Of a stretch of DNA of 64,000 nucleotides, positions 1 to 10,299 are shown in pieces; positions within the stretch are counted from its first letter, which is position 1, and every line of letters starts with the position of its first letter. The notes beneath the pieces were generated by a model. That model made no database searches and was not told where the DNA came from. It worked only from the letters and a program-made list of their open reading frames with translations. The DNA is from Petrolisthes cinctipes (taxonomy: Eukaryota > Arthropoda > Malacostraca > Decapoda > Porcellanidae), in assembly GCA_033782935.1 (NCBI GenBank), contig JAWQEG010000135.1, positions 1,986,501 to 2,050,500 on the forward strand. The letters run 5' to 3'. A program made the position numbers and the translations under genes.

Positions 1-2853
1 GAAGATACATGCACATATTGACTTTGGGCATCTAAAATATCGTTTTTCAGCATGTTTTGGGCCAGTATTTTGAAAATACTCTAACACTGAATAAGCATGT
101 ACAGATTGCTTCTGGGACCCCAAAATATTGAATTTTTGGGTGTTTTGAGCTTGAATTTGAGATATAAACGGGTACTGAAGATGCATGCACATATCGACTT
201 TTGTTCACCTAAAAGATCGATTTTCAGTATGTTTTGAGCATGTATTTTGAAAATACTCTAACACGGAGTAAGCATGTACAGATACCTTCTGGGAACTCTA
301 AATATCGAATTTTCGGGTGTTTTGGGACTGAATTTGAGATATCGATTTTTTGGCACATAAAATGTCGATTTTTAGCATGTTTTTAGCCTATATTTTGAAA
401 ATATTCTAGCACTGTGTAGGCATGTCCAGATTGCTTCTGGGACCCCAAAATATTGAATTTTCGGGTGTTTTGAGCCTGAATTTGAGATATAAACGGGTAC
501 TGAAGATGCATGCACATATCGACTTTGGGCATCTAAAATATCGATTTTCAGCATGTTTTGGGCCTGTATTTTGAAAATACTCTAACACTGAGTAGGCATG
601 TACAGATTGCTTCTGGGACCCCAAAATATTGAATTTTCGGGTGTTTTGAGCCTGAATTTGAGATATAAACGGGTACTGAAGATGCATGCACATATCGACT
701 TTTGTGCACCTAAAAGATCGATTTTCAGTATGTTTTATGCATGTATTTTGAAAATACTCTAACACGGAGTAGGCATGTACAGATCGCTTCTGGGACCCCT
801 AAATATCGAGTTTTCGGGTGTTTTGGGACTGAATTTGAGATATCGACTTTTTGGCACCTAAAAGATCGATTTTTAGCATGTTTTGAAAATATTCTAGCAC
901 TGAGTAGGCATGTACAGATTGCTTCTGGGACCCAAAAATATTGAATTTTCGGGTGTTTTGAGCCTGAATTTGAGATATAAACGGGTACAGAAGATACATG
1001 CACATATTGACTTTGGGCACCAAAAATATCGATTTTCAGCATGTTATGGGCCTGTATTTTGAAAATACTCTAACACTGAGTAGGCATGTACAGATTGCTT
1101 CTGGAACCCCAAAATATTGAATTTTCGGGTGTTTTGAGCCTGAATTTGAGATATAAACGGGTACTGAAGATGCATGCACATATCGACTTTTGTGCACCTA
1201 AAAGATCGATTTTCAGTATGTTTTGAGCATGTATTTTGAAAATACTCTAACACGGAGTAGGCATGTACAGATCGCTTCTGGGACCCCTAAATATCGAATT
1301 TTCGGGTGTTTTGGGACTGAATTTAAGATATAGACTTTTTGGCACCTAAAAGATCGATTTTTAGCATGTTTTTAGCCTATATTTTGAAAATATTCTAGCA
1401 CTGTGTAGGCATGTACAGATTGCTTCTGGGACCCCAAAATATTGAATTTTCGGGTGTTTTGAGCCTGAATTTGAGATATAAACGGGTACAGAAGATACAT
1501 GCACATATTGACTTTGGGCATCTAAAATATCGTTTTTCAGCATGTTTTGGGCCAGTATTTTGAAAATACTCTAACACTGAATAAGCATGTACAGATTGCT
1601 TCTGGGACCCCAAAATATTGAATTTTTGGGTGTTTTGAGCTTGAATTTGAGATATAAACGGGTACTGAAGATGCATGCACATATCGACTTTTGTTCACCT
1701 AAAAGATCGATTTTCAGTATGTTTTGAGCATGTATTTTGAAAATACTCTAACACGGAGTAAGCATGTACAGATACCTTCTGGGACCTCTAAATATCGAAT
1801 TTTCGGGTGTTTTGGGACTGAATTTGAGATATCGATTTTTTGGCACATAAAATGTCGATTTTTAGCATGTTTTTAGCCTATATTTTGAAAATATTCTAGC
1901 ACTGTGTAGGCATGTCCAGATTGCTTCTGGGACCCCAAAATATTGAATTTTCGGGTGTTTTGAGCCTGAATTTGAGATATAAACGGGTACTGAAGATGCA
2001 TGCACATATCGACTTTGGGCATCTAAAATATCGATTTTCAGCATGTTTTGGGCCTGTATTTTGAAAATACTCTAACACTGAGTAGGCATGTACAGATTGC
2101 TTCTGGGACCCCAAAATATTGAATTTTCGGGTGTTTTGAGCCTGAATTTGAGATATAAACGGGTACTGAAGATGCATGCACATATCGACTTTTGTGCACC
2201 TAAAAGATCGATTTTCAGTATGTTTTATGCATGTATTTTGAAAATACTCTAACACGGAGTAGGCATGTACAGATCGCTTCTGGGACCCCTAAATATCGAG
2301 TTTTCGGGTGTTTTGGGACTGAATTTGAGATATCGACTTTTTGGCACCTAAAAGATCGATTTTTAGCATGTTTTGAAAATATTCTAGCACTGAGTAGGCA
2401 TGTACAGATTGCTTCTGGGACCCAAAAATATTGAATTTTCGGGTGTTTTGAGCCTGAATTTGAGATATAAACGGGTACAGAAGATACATGCACATATTGA
2501 CTTTGGGCACCAAAAATATCGATTTTCAGCATGTTTTGGGCCTGAATTTTGAAAATACTCTAACACGGAGTAGGCATGTACAGATCTCTTCTGGGACCCC
2601 AAAATATCGAATTTTCGGGTGTTTAGGGCCAGAATTTGAGATATAAACGGGTACAGAAGATGCATGCACATATCGACTTTTGGGCACCTAAAAGATCGAT
2701 TTTCAGTATGTTTTTGGCCTGTATTTTGAAAATACTCTAACACGGAGTAGGCATGTACAGATACTTTCTGGGACCTCTAAATATCGAATTTTCGGGTGTT
2801 TTGGGACTGAATTTGAGATATCGATTTTTTGGCACCTAAAATGTCGATTTTTA
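1..2853 (+). repeat. Left end of array: trimers with 1,490-bp period
   Basis: Positions 1-1,045 are nearly identical to 1,491-2,535; by eye the only difference seen is GGAACTC (about 293) against GGACCTC (about 1,783). Shared private variants include TGAATAAGCATG, ATTTTTGGGTG and TTTGTTCACC. The period is made of trimers of 501, 501 and 488 bp. The 488-bp trimers begin at 876 and 2,366 and lack 13 bp, reading GCATGTTTTGAAAAT without the usual TAGCCTATA; the loss lies between TTTT runs. Confidence 0.88.
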
Positions 2854-3029
2854 GCATGTTTTTAGCCTATATTTTGAAAATATTCTAGCACTGTGTAGGC
2901 ATGTACAGATTGCTTCTGGTACCCCAAAATATTGAATTTTCGGGTGTTTTGAGCCTGAATTTGAGATATAAACGGGTACAGAAGATACATGCACATATTG
3001 ACTTTGGGCATCTAAAATATCGATTTTCA
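2854..3029 (+). repeat. Satellite monomer class C1 (176 bp), exemplar
   Basis: First monomer of the 501-bp trimer. Diagnostic features are TTTTTAGCCTATATTTTG at the start, AAAATATTCTAGCACTGTG, then ATTGCTTCTGG and AATATTGAATTTT, and a tail reading TATTGACTTTGGGCATC followed by AAAATATCG. It contains the 29-bp segment missing from short monomers. It is one base shorter than classes A and G because its tail has one T fewer. The sub-variant with CGTTTTTCAG instead of CGATTTTCAG at the tail is common between about 4 and 25 kb. Confidence 0.9.
2869..2883. other. 15-bp dyad-symmetric site, C-class form (exemplar; one per C monomer)
   Basis: ATATTTT-G-AAAATAT is a perfect inverted repeat with 7-bp arms around one central base. 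It occupies the same place in C monomers as GTATTTT-G-AAAATAC does in A and S monomers (for example 3,045-3,059 and 3,222-3,236). The two forms differ at both outer positions in a way that keeps the symmetry. Such sites can bind dimeric proteins or extrude, but no function can be shown from sequence. Some copies break the symmetry, such as the G class with GAATTTTG. Confidence 0.6.
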
Positions 3030-3136
3030 GCATGTTTTAGGCCTGTATTTTGAAAATACTCTAACACTGAGTAGGCATGTACAGATTGCTTCTGGGACCC
3101 CAAAATATTGAATTTTCGGGTGTTTTGAGCCTGAAT

Positions 3137-3153
3137 TTGAGATATAAACGGGT
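3137..3153 (+). other. 17-bp motif weakly resembling a CENP-B box (exemplar; one per long monomer)
   Basis: TTGAGATATAAACGGGT was compared with the essential positions of the mammalian CENP-B box (NTTCGNNNNANNCGGGN). Seven of the nine constrained bases agree: the T, the G, the A and the whole CGGG; the second T and the C of TTCG do not. Long monomers carry it and short monomers lose it with the 29-bp gap, giving an alternation that recalls box-plus and box-minus monomers in alpha satellite. The resemblance may be chance, and CENP-B itself is not known to act in plants. Confidence 0.2.
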
Positions 3154-3174
3154 ACTGAAGATGCATGCACATAT
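3146..3174 (+). repeat. 29-bp segment present in long monomers, absent from short monomers
   Basis: The segment lies between GAGATAT and CGAC in the second half of a long monomer; it begins AAACGGGTAC and ends GCACATAT. It is present in the C, A and G classes and missing from S1, S2 and the hybrid short monomers. Presence or absence of this segment makes the long/short alternation and therefore the 324, 501 and 678 bp unit ladder. It also contains the only CGGG of the second half. Confidence 0.85.
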
Positions 3175-3206
3175 CGACTTTTGTGCACCTAAAAGATCGA
3201 TTTTCA

Positions 3207-3354
3207 GTATGTTTTGAGCATGTATTTTGAAAATACTCTAACACGGAGTAGGCATGTACAGATCGCTTCTGGGACCCTTAAATATCGAATTTTCGGGTTT
3301 TTTGGGACTGAATTTGAGATATCGACTTTTTGGCACCTAAAAGATCGATTTTTA
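3207..3354 (+). repeat. Satellite monomer class S1 (148 bp, short), exemplar
   Basis: Third monomer of the 501-bp trimer. It starts GTATGTTTTGAGCATG and carries AACACGGAGTAGG, ATCGCTTCTGG, a CCCCTAAATATCG-type string (CCCTTAAATATCG in this copy) and GACTTTTTGGCACC. It differs in length from the long classes by a 29-bp gap between GAGATAT and CGACTTTTTGG (junction at 3,322/3,323). The long form has ATAT on both sides of the missing segment, which fits a single ancestral deletion between 4-bp direct repeats. It keeps CpG at positions where C1 and A have TpG. Confidence 0.9.
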
Positions 3355-3520
3355 GCATGTTTTTAGCCTAAATTTTGAAAATATTCTAGCACTGTACAGA
3401 TTGCTTCTGGGACCCCAAAATATTGAATTTTCGGGTGTTTTGAGCCTGAATTTGAGATATAAACGGGTACAGAAGATACATGCACATATTGACTTTGGGC
3501 ACCAAAAATATCGATTTTCA
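3355..3520 (+). repeat. Satellite monomer class C2 (166 bp), exemplar
   Basis: First monomer of the 491-bp trimer. It is like C1 but reads GCACTGTACAGATTGC where C1 has an extra 10 bp (GTAGGCATGT), and its tail is CTTTGGGCACCAAAAATATC rather than GGGCATCTAAAATATC. The 10-bp loss lies between two TGT trinucleotides. Most copies from about 3 to 25 kb have the loss. In much of the window to the right of 26 kb the corresponding monomer has the full-length form with GCACTGAGTAGG, giving 501-bp trimers instead. Confidence 0.88.
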
Positions 3521-3697
3521 GCATGTTTTGGGCCTGAATTTTGAAAATACTCTAACACGGAGTAGGCATGTACAGATCGCTTCTGGGACCCCAAAATATC
3601 GAATTTTCGGGTGTTTAGGGCCAGAATTTGAGATATAAACGGGTACAGAAGATGAATGCACATATCGACTTTTGGGCACCTAAAATATCGATTTTCA
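3521..3697 (+). repeat. Satellite monomer class G (177 bp), exemplar
   Basis: Second monomer of the 491-bp trimer. It is recognised by GGGCCTGAATTTTG, AACACGGAGTAGG, ATCGCTTCTGG, AATATCGAATTTT and especially GTGTTTAGGGCCAGAATTTG in place of GTGTTTTGAGCCTGAATTTG, with a tail of CGACTTTTGGGCACC. It combines S-like CpG-containing bases in its first half with the full-length second half of a long monomer. The exemplar has a private GATGAATGC where most copies read GATGCATGC. Confidence 0.88.
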
Positions 3698-3845
3698 GTA
3701 TGTTTTTGGCCTGTATTTTGAAAATACTCTAACACGGAGTAGGCATGTACAGATACCTTCTGGGACCTCTAAATATCGAATTTTCGGGTGTTTTGGGACT
3801 GAATTTGAGATATCGATTTTTTGGCACCTAAAATGTCGATTTTTA
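3698..3845 (+). repeat. Satellite monomer class S2 (148 bp, short), exemplar
   Basis: Third monomer of the 491-bp trimer. It reads GTATGTTTTTGGCCTG, ATACCTTCTGGGACCTC, then TCGATTTTTTGGCACC and AAAATGTCGATTTT. It shares with S1 the same 29-bp gap, so S1 and S2 descend from one shortened ancestor. In the right part of the window many S2 copies carry CTATCACGG instead of CTAACACGG, which is a useful marker of segmental copies. Confidence 0.9.
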
Positions 3846-5339
3846 GCATGTTTTTAGCCTATATTTTGAAAATATTCTAGCACTGTGTAGGCATGTACAG
3901 ATTGCTTCTGGGACCCCAAAATATTGAATTTTCGGGTGTTTTGAGACTGAATTTGAGATATAAACGGGTACAGAAGATACATGCACATATTGACTTTGGG
4001 CATCTAAAATATCGTTTTTCAGCATGTTTTGGGCCAGTATTTTGAAAATACTCTAACACTGAATAGGCATGTACAGATTGCTTCTGGGACCCCAAAATAT
4101 TGAATTTTCGGGTGTTTTGAGCCTGAATTTGAGATATAAACGGGTACTGAAGATGCATGCACATATCGACTTTTGTGCACCTAAAAGATCGATTTTCAGA
4201 ATGTTTTGAGCATGTATTTTGAAAATATTCTAACACGGAGTAGGCATGTACAGATCGCTTCTGGGACCCCTAAATATCGAATTTTCGGGTGTTTTGGGAC
4301 TGAATTTGAGATATCGACTTTTTGGCACCTAAAAGATCGATTTTTAGCATGTTTTTAGCCTATATTTTGAAAATATTCTAGCACTGTACAGATTGCTTCT
4401 GGGACCCCAAAATATTGAATTTTCGGGTGTTTTGAGCCTGAATTTGAGATATAAACGGGTACAGAAGATACATGCACATATTGACTTTGGGCACCAAAAA
4501 TATCGATTTTCAGTATGTTTTGGGCCTGAATTTTGAAAATACTCTAACACGGAGTAGGCATGTACAGATCGCTTCTGGGACCCCAAAATATCGAATTTTC
4601 GGGTGTTTAGGGCCAGAATTTGAGATATAAACCGGTACAGAAGATGCATGCACATATCGACTTTTGGGCACCTAAAAGATCGATTTTCAGTATGTTTTTG
4701 GCCTGTATTTTGAAAATACTCTAACACGGAGTAGGCATGTACAGATACCTTCTGGGACCTCTAAATATCGAATTTTCGGGGTGTTTTGGGACTGAATTTG
4801 AGATATCGATTTTTTGGCACCTAAAATGTCGATTTTTAGCATGTTTTTAGCCTATATTTTGAAAATATTCTAGCACTGTGTAGGCATGTACAGATTGCTT
4901 CTGGGACCCCAAAATATTGAATTTTCGGGTGTTTTGAGCCTGAATTTGAGATATAAACGGGTACAGAAGATACATGCACATATTGACTTTGGGCATCTAA
5001 AATATCGATTTTCAGCATGTTTTGGGACTGTATTTTGAAAATACTCTAACACTGAGTAGGCATGTACGGATTGCTTCTGGGACCCCAAAATATTAAATTT
5101 TCGGGTGTTTTGAGCCTGAATTCGAGATATAAACGAGTACTGAAGATGCATGCACATATCGACTTTTGTGCACCTAAAAGATCGATTTTCAGTATGTTTT
5201 GAGCATGTATTTTGAAAATACTCTAACACGGAGTAGGCATGTACAGATCGCATCTGGGACCCCTAAATATCGAATTTTCGGGTGTTTTGGGACTGAATTT
5301 GAGATATCGACTTTTTGGCACCTAAAAGATCGATTTTTA

Positions 5340-5840
5340 GCATGTTTTTAGCCTATATTTTGAAAATATTCTAGCACTGAGTAGGCATGTACAGATTGCT
5401 TCTGGGACCCCAAAATATTAAATTTTCGGGTGTTTTGAGCCTGAATTTGAGATATAAACGGGTACAGAAGATACATGCACATATTAACTTTGGGCACCAA
5501 AAATATCGATTTTCTGCATGTTTTGGGCCTGAATTTTGAAAATACTCTAACACGGAGTATGCATGTACAGATCGCTTCTGGGACCCCAAAATATCGAATT
5601 TTCGGGTGTTTAGGGCCTGAATTTGAGATATAAACGGGTACTGAAGATACATGCACATATCGACTTTTGTGCACCTAAAAGATCGATTTTCAGTATGTTT
5701 TGAGCATGTATTTTGAAAATACTCTAACACGGAGTAGGCATGTACAGATCGCTTCTGGGACCCCTAAATATCGAATTTTCGGGTGTTTTGGGACTGAATT
5801 TGAGATATCGACTTTTTGGCACCTAAAAGATCGATTTTTA
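5340..5840 (+). repeat. Hybrid 501-bp trimer mixing 992-unit halves
   Basis: The unit starts like a C2 monomer but without the 10-bp loss (GCACTGAGTAGG). It continues into a G-like monomer with private TATTAACTTTGGG, TTCTGCATG and GAGTATGCATG, switches to an A-like tail (GTACTGAAGATACATG and TTTTGTGCACC) and ends in S1. The same private variants return at 31,861-32,360, an offset of about 26,521 bp. It is best read as a product of exchange between misaligned trimers that was later copied elsewhere. Confidence 0.75.
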
Positions 5841-6507
5841 GCATGTTTTTAGATTATATTTTGAAAATATTCTAGCACTGTACAGATTGCTTCTGGGACC
5901 CCAAAATATTGAATTTTCGGGTGTTTTGAGCCTGAATTTGAGATATAAATGGGTACAGAAGATACATGCACATATTGACTTTGGGCACCAAAAATATCGA
6001 TTTTCAGTATGTTTTGGGCCTGAATTTTGAAAATACTCTAACACGGAGTAGGCATGTACAGATCGCTTCTGGGACCCCAAAATATCGAATTTTCGGGTGT
6101 TTAGGGCCAGAATTTGAGATATAAACGGGTACAGAAGATGCATGCACATATCGACTTTTGGGCACCTAAAATATCGATTTTCAGTATGTTTTTGGCCTGT
6201 ATTTTGAAAATACTCTAACACGGAGTAGGCATGTACAGATACCTTCTGGGACCTCTAAATACCGAATTTTCGGGTGTTTTGGGACTGAATTTGAGATATC
6301 GATTTTTTGGCACCTAAAATGTCGATTTATAGCATGTTTTTAGCCTATATTTTGAAAATATTCTAGCACTGTGTAGGCATGTACAGATTGCTTCTGGGAC
6401 CCCAAAATATTGAATTTTCGGGTGTTTTGAGCCTGAATTTGAGTTATAAACGGGTACAGAAGATACATGCACATATTGACTTTGGGCATCTAAAATATCG
6501 TTTTTCA

Positions 6508-6684
6508 GCATGTTTTGGGCCAGTATTTTGAAAATACTCTAACACTGAATAGGCATGTACAGATTGCTTCTGGGACCCCTAAATATCGAATTTTCGGGTG
6601 TTTAGGGCCAGAATTTGAGATATAAACGGGTACAGAAGATGCATGCACATATCGACTTTTGGGCACCTAAAATATCGATTTTCA
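6508..6684 (+). repeat. Mosaic 177-bp monomer (A, S1 and G segments)
   Basis: The monomer opens as class A (CCAGTATTTTG, CTGAATAGG, ATTGCTTC), passes through CCCCTAAATATCG typical of S1, and ends as class G (TTTAGGGCCAG and TTTTGGGCACC). The surrounding unit, 6,332-6,832, is therefore C1-mosaic-S2, 501 bp, and lacks one 491-bp equivalent. This is the expected footprint of unequal crossing-over or gene conversion within homologous first halves. Confidence 0.72.
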
Positions 6685-9600
6685 GTATGTTTTTGGCCTA
6701 TATTTTGAAAATACTCTAACACGGAGTAGGCATGTACAGATACCTTCTGGGAACTCTAAATATCGAATTTTCGGGTGTTTTGGGACTGAATTTGAGATAT
6801 CGATTTTTTGGCACCTAAAATGTCGATTTTTAGCATGTTTTTAGCCTATATTTTGAAAATATTCTAGCACTGTGTAGGCATGTACAGATTGCTTCTGGGA
6901 ACCCAAAATATTGAATTTTCGGGTGTTTTGAGCCTGAATTTGAGATATAAACGGGTACAGAAGATACATGCACATATTGACTTTGGGCATCTAAAATATC
7001 GTTTTTCAGCATGTTTTGGGCCAGTATTTTGAAAATACTCTAACACTGAATAGGCATGTACAGATTGCTTCTGGGACCCCAAAATATTGAATTTTCGGGT
7101 GTTTTGAGCCTGAATTTGAGATATAAACGGGTACTGAAGATGCATGCACATATCGACTTTTGTGCACCTAAAAGATCGATTTTCAGTATGTTTTGAGCAT
7201 GTATTTTGAAAATACTCTAACACGGAGTAGGCATGTACAGATCGCTTCTGGGACCCCTAAATATCGAATTTTCGGGTGTTTTGGGACTGAATTTGAGATA
7301 TCGACTTTTTGGCACCTAAAAGATCGATTTTTAGCATGTTTTTAGCCTATATTTTGAAAATATTCTAGCACTGTACAGATTGCTTCTGGGACCCCAAAAT
7401 ATTGAATTTTCGGGTGTTTTGACCCTGAATTTGAGATATAAACGGGTACAGAAGATACATGCACATATTGACTTTTGGCATCTAAAATATCGATTTTCAG
7501 CATGTTTTGGGCCTGTATTTTGAAAATACTCTAACACTGAGTAGGCATGTGCAGATTGCTTCTGGGACCCCAAAATATTGAATTTTCGGGTGTTTTGAGC
7601 CTGAATTTGAGATATAAACGGGTACTGAAGATGCATGCACATATCGACTTTTGTGCACCTAAAAGATCGATTTTCAGTATGTTTTGAGCATGTATTTTGA
7701 AAATACTCTAACACGGAGTTGGCATGTACAGATCGCTTCTGGGACTCCTAAATATCGAATTTTCGGGTGTTTTGGGACTGAATTTGAGATATCGACTTTT
7801 TGGCACCTAAAAGATCGATTTTTAGCATGTTTTTAGCCTATATTTTGAAAATATTCTAGCACTGTACAGATTGCTTCTGGGACCCCAAAATATTGAATTT
7901 TCGGGTGTTTTGAGCCTGAATTTGAGATATAAACGGGTACAGAAGATACATGCACATATTGACTTTGGGCACCAAAAATATCGATTTTCAGCATGTTTTG
8001 GGCCTGAATTTTGAAAATACTCTAACACGGAGTAGGCATGTACAGATCGCTTCTGGGACCCCAAAATATCGAATTTTCGGGTGTTTAGGGCCAGAAATTG
8101 AGATATAAACGGGTACAGAAGATGCATGCACATATCGACTTTTGGGCACCTAAAAGATCGATTTTCAGTATGTTTTTGGCCTGTATTTTGAAAATACTCT
8201 AACACGGAGTAGGCATGTACAGATACCTTCTGGGACCTCTAAATATCGAATTTTCGGGTGTTTTGGGACTGAATTTGAGATATCGATTTTTTGGCACCTA
8301 AAATGTCGATTTATAGCATGTTTTTAGCCTATATTATGAAAATATTCTAGCACTGTGTAGGCATGTACAGATTGCTTCTGGGACCCCAAAATATTGAATT
8401 TTCGGGTGTTTTGAGCCTGAATTTGAGATATAAACGGGTACAGAAGATACATGCACATATTGAATTTGGGCATCTAAAATATCGTTTTTCAGCATGTTTT
8501 GGGCCAGTATTTTGAAAATACTCTAACACTGAATAGGCATGTACAGATTGCTTCTGGGACCCCAAAATATTGAATTTTCGGGTGTTTTGAGCCTGAATTT
8601 GAGATATAAACGGGTACTGAAGATGCATGCACATATCGACTTTTGTGCACCTAAAAGATCGATTTCCAGTATGTTTTGAGCATGTATTTTGAAAATACTC
8701 TAACACGGAGTAGGCATGTACAGATCGCTTCTGGGACCCCTAAATATCGAATTTTCGGGTGTTTTGGGACTGAATTTGAGATATCGACTTTTTGGCACCT
8801 AAAAGATCGATTTTTAGCATGTTTTTAGCCTTTATTTTGAAAATATTCTAGCACTGTACAGGTTGCTTCTGGGACCCCAAAATATTGAATTTTCGGGTGT
8901 TTTGAGCCTGAATTTGAGATATAAACGGGTACAGAAGATACATGCACATATTGACTTTGGGCACCAAAAATATCGATTTTCAGTATGTTTTGGGCCTGAA
9001 TTTTGAAAATACTCTAACACGGAGTAGGCATGTACAGATCGCTTCTGGGACCCCAAAATATCGAATTTTCGGGTGTTTAGGGCCAGAATTTGAGATATAA
9101 ACGGGTACAGAAGATGCATGCACATATCGACTTTTGGGCACCTAAAATATCGATTTTCAGTATGTTTTTGGCCTGTATTTTGAAAATACTCTAACACGGA
9201 GTAGGCATGTACAGATACCTTCTGGGACCACTAAATACCGAATTTTCGGGTGTTTTGGGACTGAATTTGAGATATCTATTTTTTGGCACCTAAAATGTCG
9301 ATTTTTAGCATGTTTTTAGCCTATATTTTGAAAATATTCTAGCACTGTGTAGGCATGTACAGATTGCTTCTGGGACCCCAAAATATTGAATTTTCGGGTG
9401 TTTTGAGCCTGAATTTGAGTTATAAACGGGTACAGAAGATACATGCACATATTGACTTTGGGCATCTAAAATATCGTTTTTCAGCATGTTTTGGGCCAGT
9501 ATTTTGAAAATACTCTAACACTGAATAGGCATGTACAGATTGCTTCTGGGACCCCAAAATATTGAATTTTCGGGTGTTTTGAGCCTGAATTTGAGATATA

Positions 9601-10299
9601 AACGGGTACTGAAGATGCATGCACATATCGACTTTTGTGCAACTAAAAGATCGATTTTCAGTATGTTTTGAGCATGTATTTTGAAAATACTCTAACACGG
9701 AGTTGGCATGTACAGATCGCTTCTGGGACCCCTAAATATCGAATTTTCGGGTGTTTTGGGACTGAATTTGAGATATCGACTTTTTGGCACCTAAAAGATC
9801 GATTTTTAGCATGTTTTTAGCCTATATTTTGAAAATATTCTAGCACTGTACAGATTGCTTCTGGGACCCCAAAATATTGAATTTTCGGGTGTTTTGAGCC
9901 TGAATTTGAGATATAAACGGGTACAGAAGATACATGCACATATTGACTTTGGGCACCAAAAATATCGATTTTCAGTATGTTTTGGGCCTGAATTTTGAAA
10001 ATACTCTAACACGGAGTAGGCATGTACAGATCGCTTCTGGGACCCCAAAATATCGAATTTTCGGGTGTTTAGGGCCAGAATTTGAGATATAAACGGGTAC
10101 AGAAGATGCATGCACATATCGACTTTTGGGCACCTAAAAGATCGATTTTCAGTATGTTTTTGGCCTTTATTTTGAAAATACTCTAACACGGAGTAGGCAT
10201 GTACAGATACCTTCTGGGACCTCTAAATATCGAATTTTCGGGTGTTTTGGGACTGAATTTGAGATATCGATTTTTTGGCACCTAAAATGTCGATTTTTA

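Larger units (their letters stand above)
3030..3206 (+). repeat. Satellite monomer class A (177 bp), exemplar
   Basis: Second monomer of the 501-bp trimer. It is recognised by GGCCTGTATTTTG, the string AACACTGAGTAGG, ATTGCTTCTGG, AATATTGAATTTT, GGTACTGAAGATGCATG and a tail of CGACTTTTGTGCACC. It holds the 8-bp palindrome TGCATGCA (3,162-3,169) and the 29-bp segment absent from short monomers (3,146-3,174). Its length is an exact multiple of three (59 codons), which is why frames stay open across neighbouring long monomers on the minus strand without implying a gene. Confidence 0.9.
3032..3208 (+). repeat. Internal duplication within a long monomer: two halves of about 88 and 89 bp
   Basis: The long monomer is itself a degenerate direct duplication. 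The half starting ATGTTTT at 3,032 aligns without gaps to the half starting GTGTTTTGAGCCTG at 3,120, an offset of 88 bp. By eye about 40 of the first 63 positions match in the consensus. Paired landmarks include GGCCTG with AGCCTG, CTGAGTAGGCATGTACA with CTGAAGATGCATGCACA, and CTGGGACCCCAAAA with TTGGGCACCTAAAA. The short monomers are one full half plus a second half cut from 89 to 60 bp. This implies an ancestral unit of about 88 bp, half the modern long monomer. Confidence 0.8.
2854..3845 (+). repeat. Representative 992-bp six-monomer higher-order repeat (C1-A-S1-C2-G-S2)
   Basis: This is a clean copy of the dominant higher-order unit of the left part of the window. It joins a 501-bp trimer (monomers of 176, 177 and 148 bp) to a 491-bp trimer (166, 177 and 148 bp). 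Each position carries its own diagnostic bases, so the six monomers can be told apart, and the order recurs with period 992 or 1,984 through most of 2,854-25,053. The phase used here starts at the GCATG that follows TTTTA; the choice is arbitrary. The next copy begins at 3,846 and is 993 bp long because of one extra G near 4,779. Confidence 0.93.
2854..10299 (+). repeat. Regular alternating 501/491-bp trimers
   Basis: Unit starts fall at 2,854, 3,355, 3,846, 4,347, 4,839, 5,340, 5,841, 6,332, 6,833, 7,334, 7,825, 8,316, 8,817, 9,308 and 9,809. Most units alternate 501 and 491 bp, giving the 992-bp higher-order period. Alternation breaks at 5,340-5,840 and 6,332-6,832, where hybrid units occur. 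Copies differ from each other mainly by scattered single-base changes, for example the TTATAGCATG start at 6,328 and 8,312. No gene or inserted element lies in this stretch. Confidence 0.88.

Noticed and set aside
741..944. Plus-strand open frames of 60-70 codons recurring across the window
   Set aside because: They are translations of the same satellite in another frame, appear and vanish with single-base variants and have no coding signature.
3162..3169. TGCATGCA and other short palindromes (GTGCAC, ATCGAT, TGTACA) as regulatory sites
   Set aside because: They are present in almost every monomer as part of the consensus, and no promoter, gene or paired arrangement gives them a role.
2854..3206. 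A 59-bp (or about 29.5-bp) sub-repeat, since 177 is 3 x 59 and the deleted segment is 29 bp
   Set aside because: Comparing successive 59-bp or 29-bp blocks by eye shows only scattered matches such as TT-TGGG, far weaker than the clear half-monomer alignment at 88 bp.
3521..3697. TTTAGGG within GTGTTTAGGGCC of G monomers, identical to the plant telomere heptamer
   Set aside because: Only a single heptamer occurs per G monomer, never in tandem. It is derived from TTTTGAGCC or TTTTGGGAC of the other classes by a few base changes, so chance is the simplest reading.
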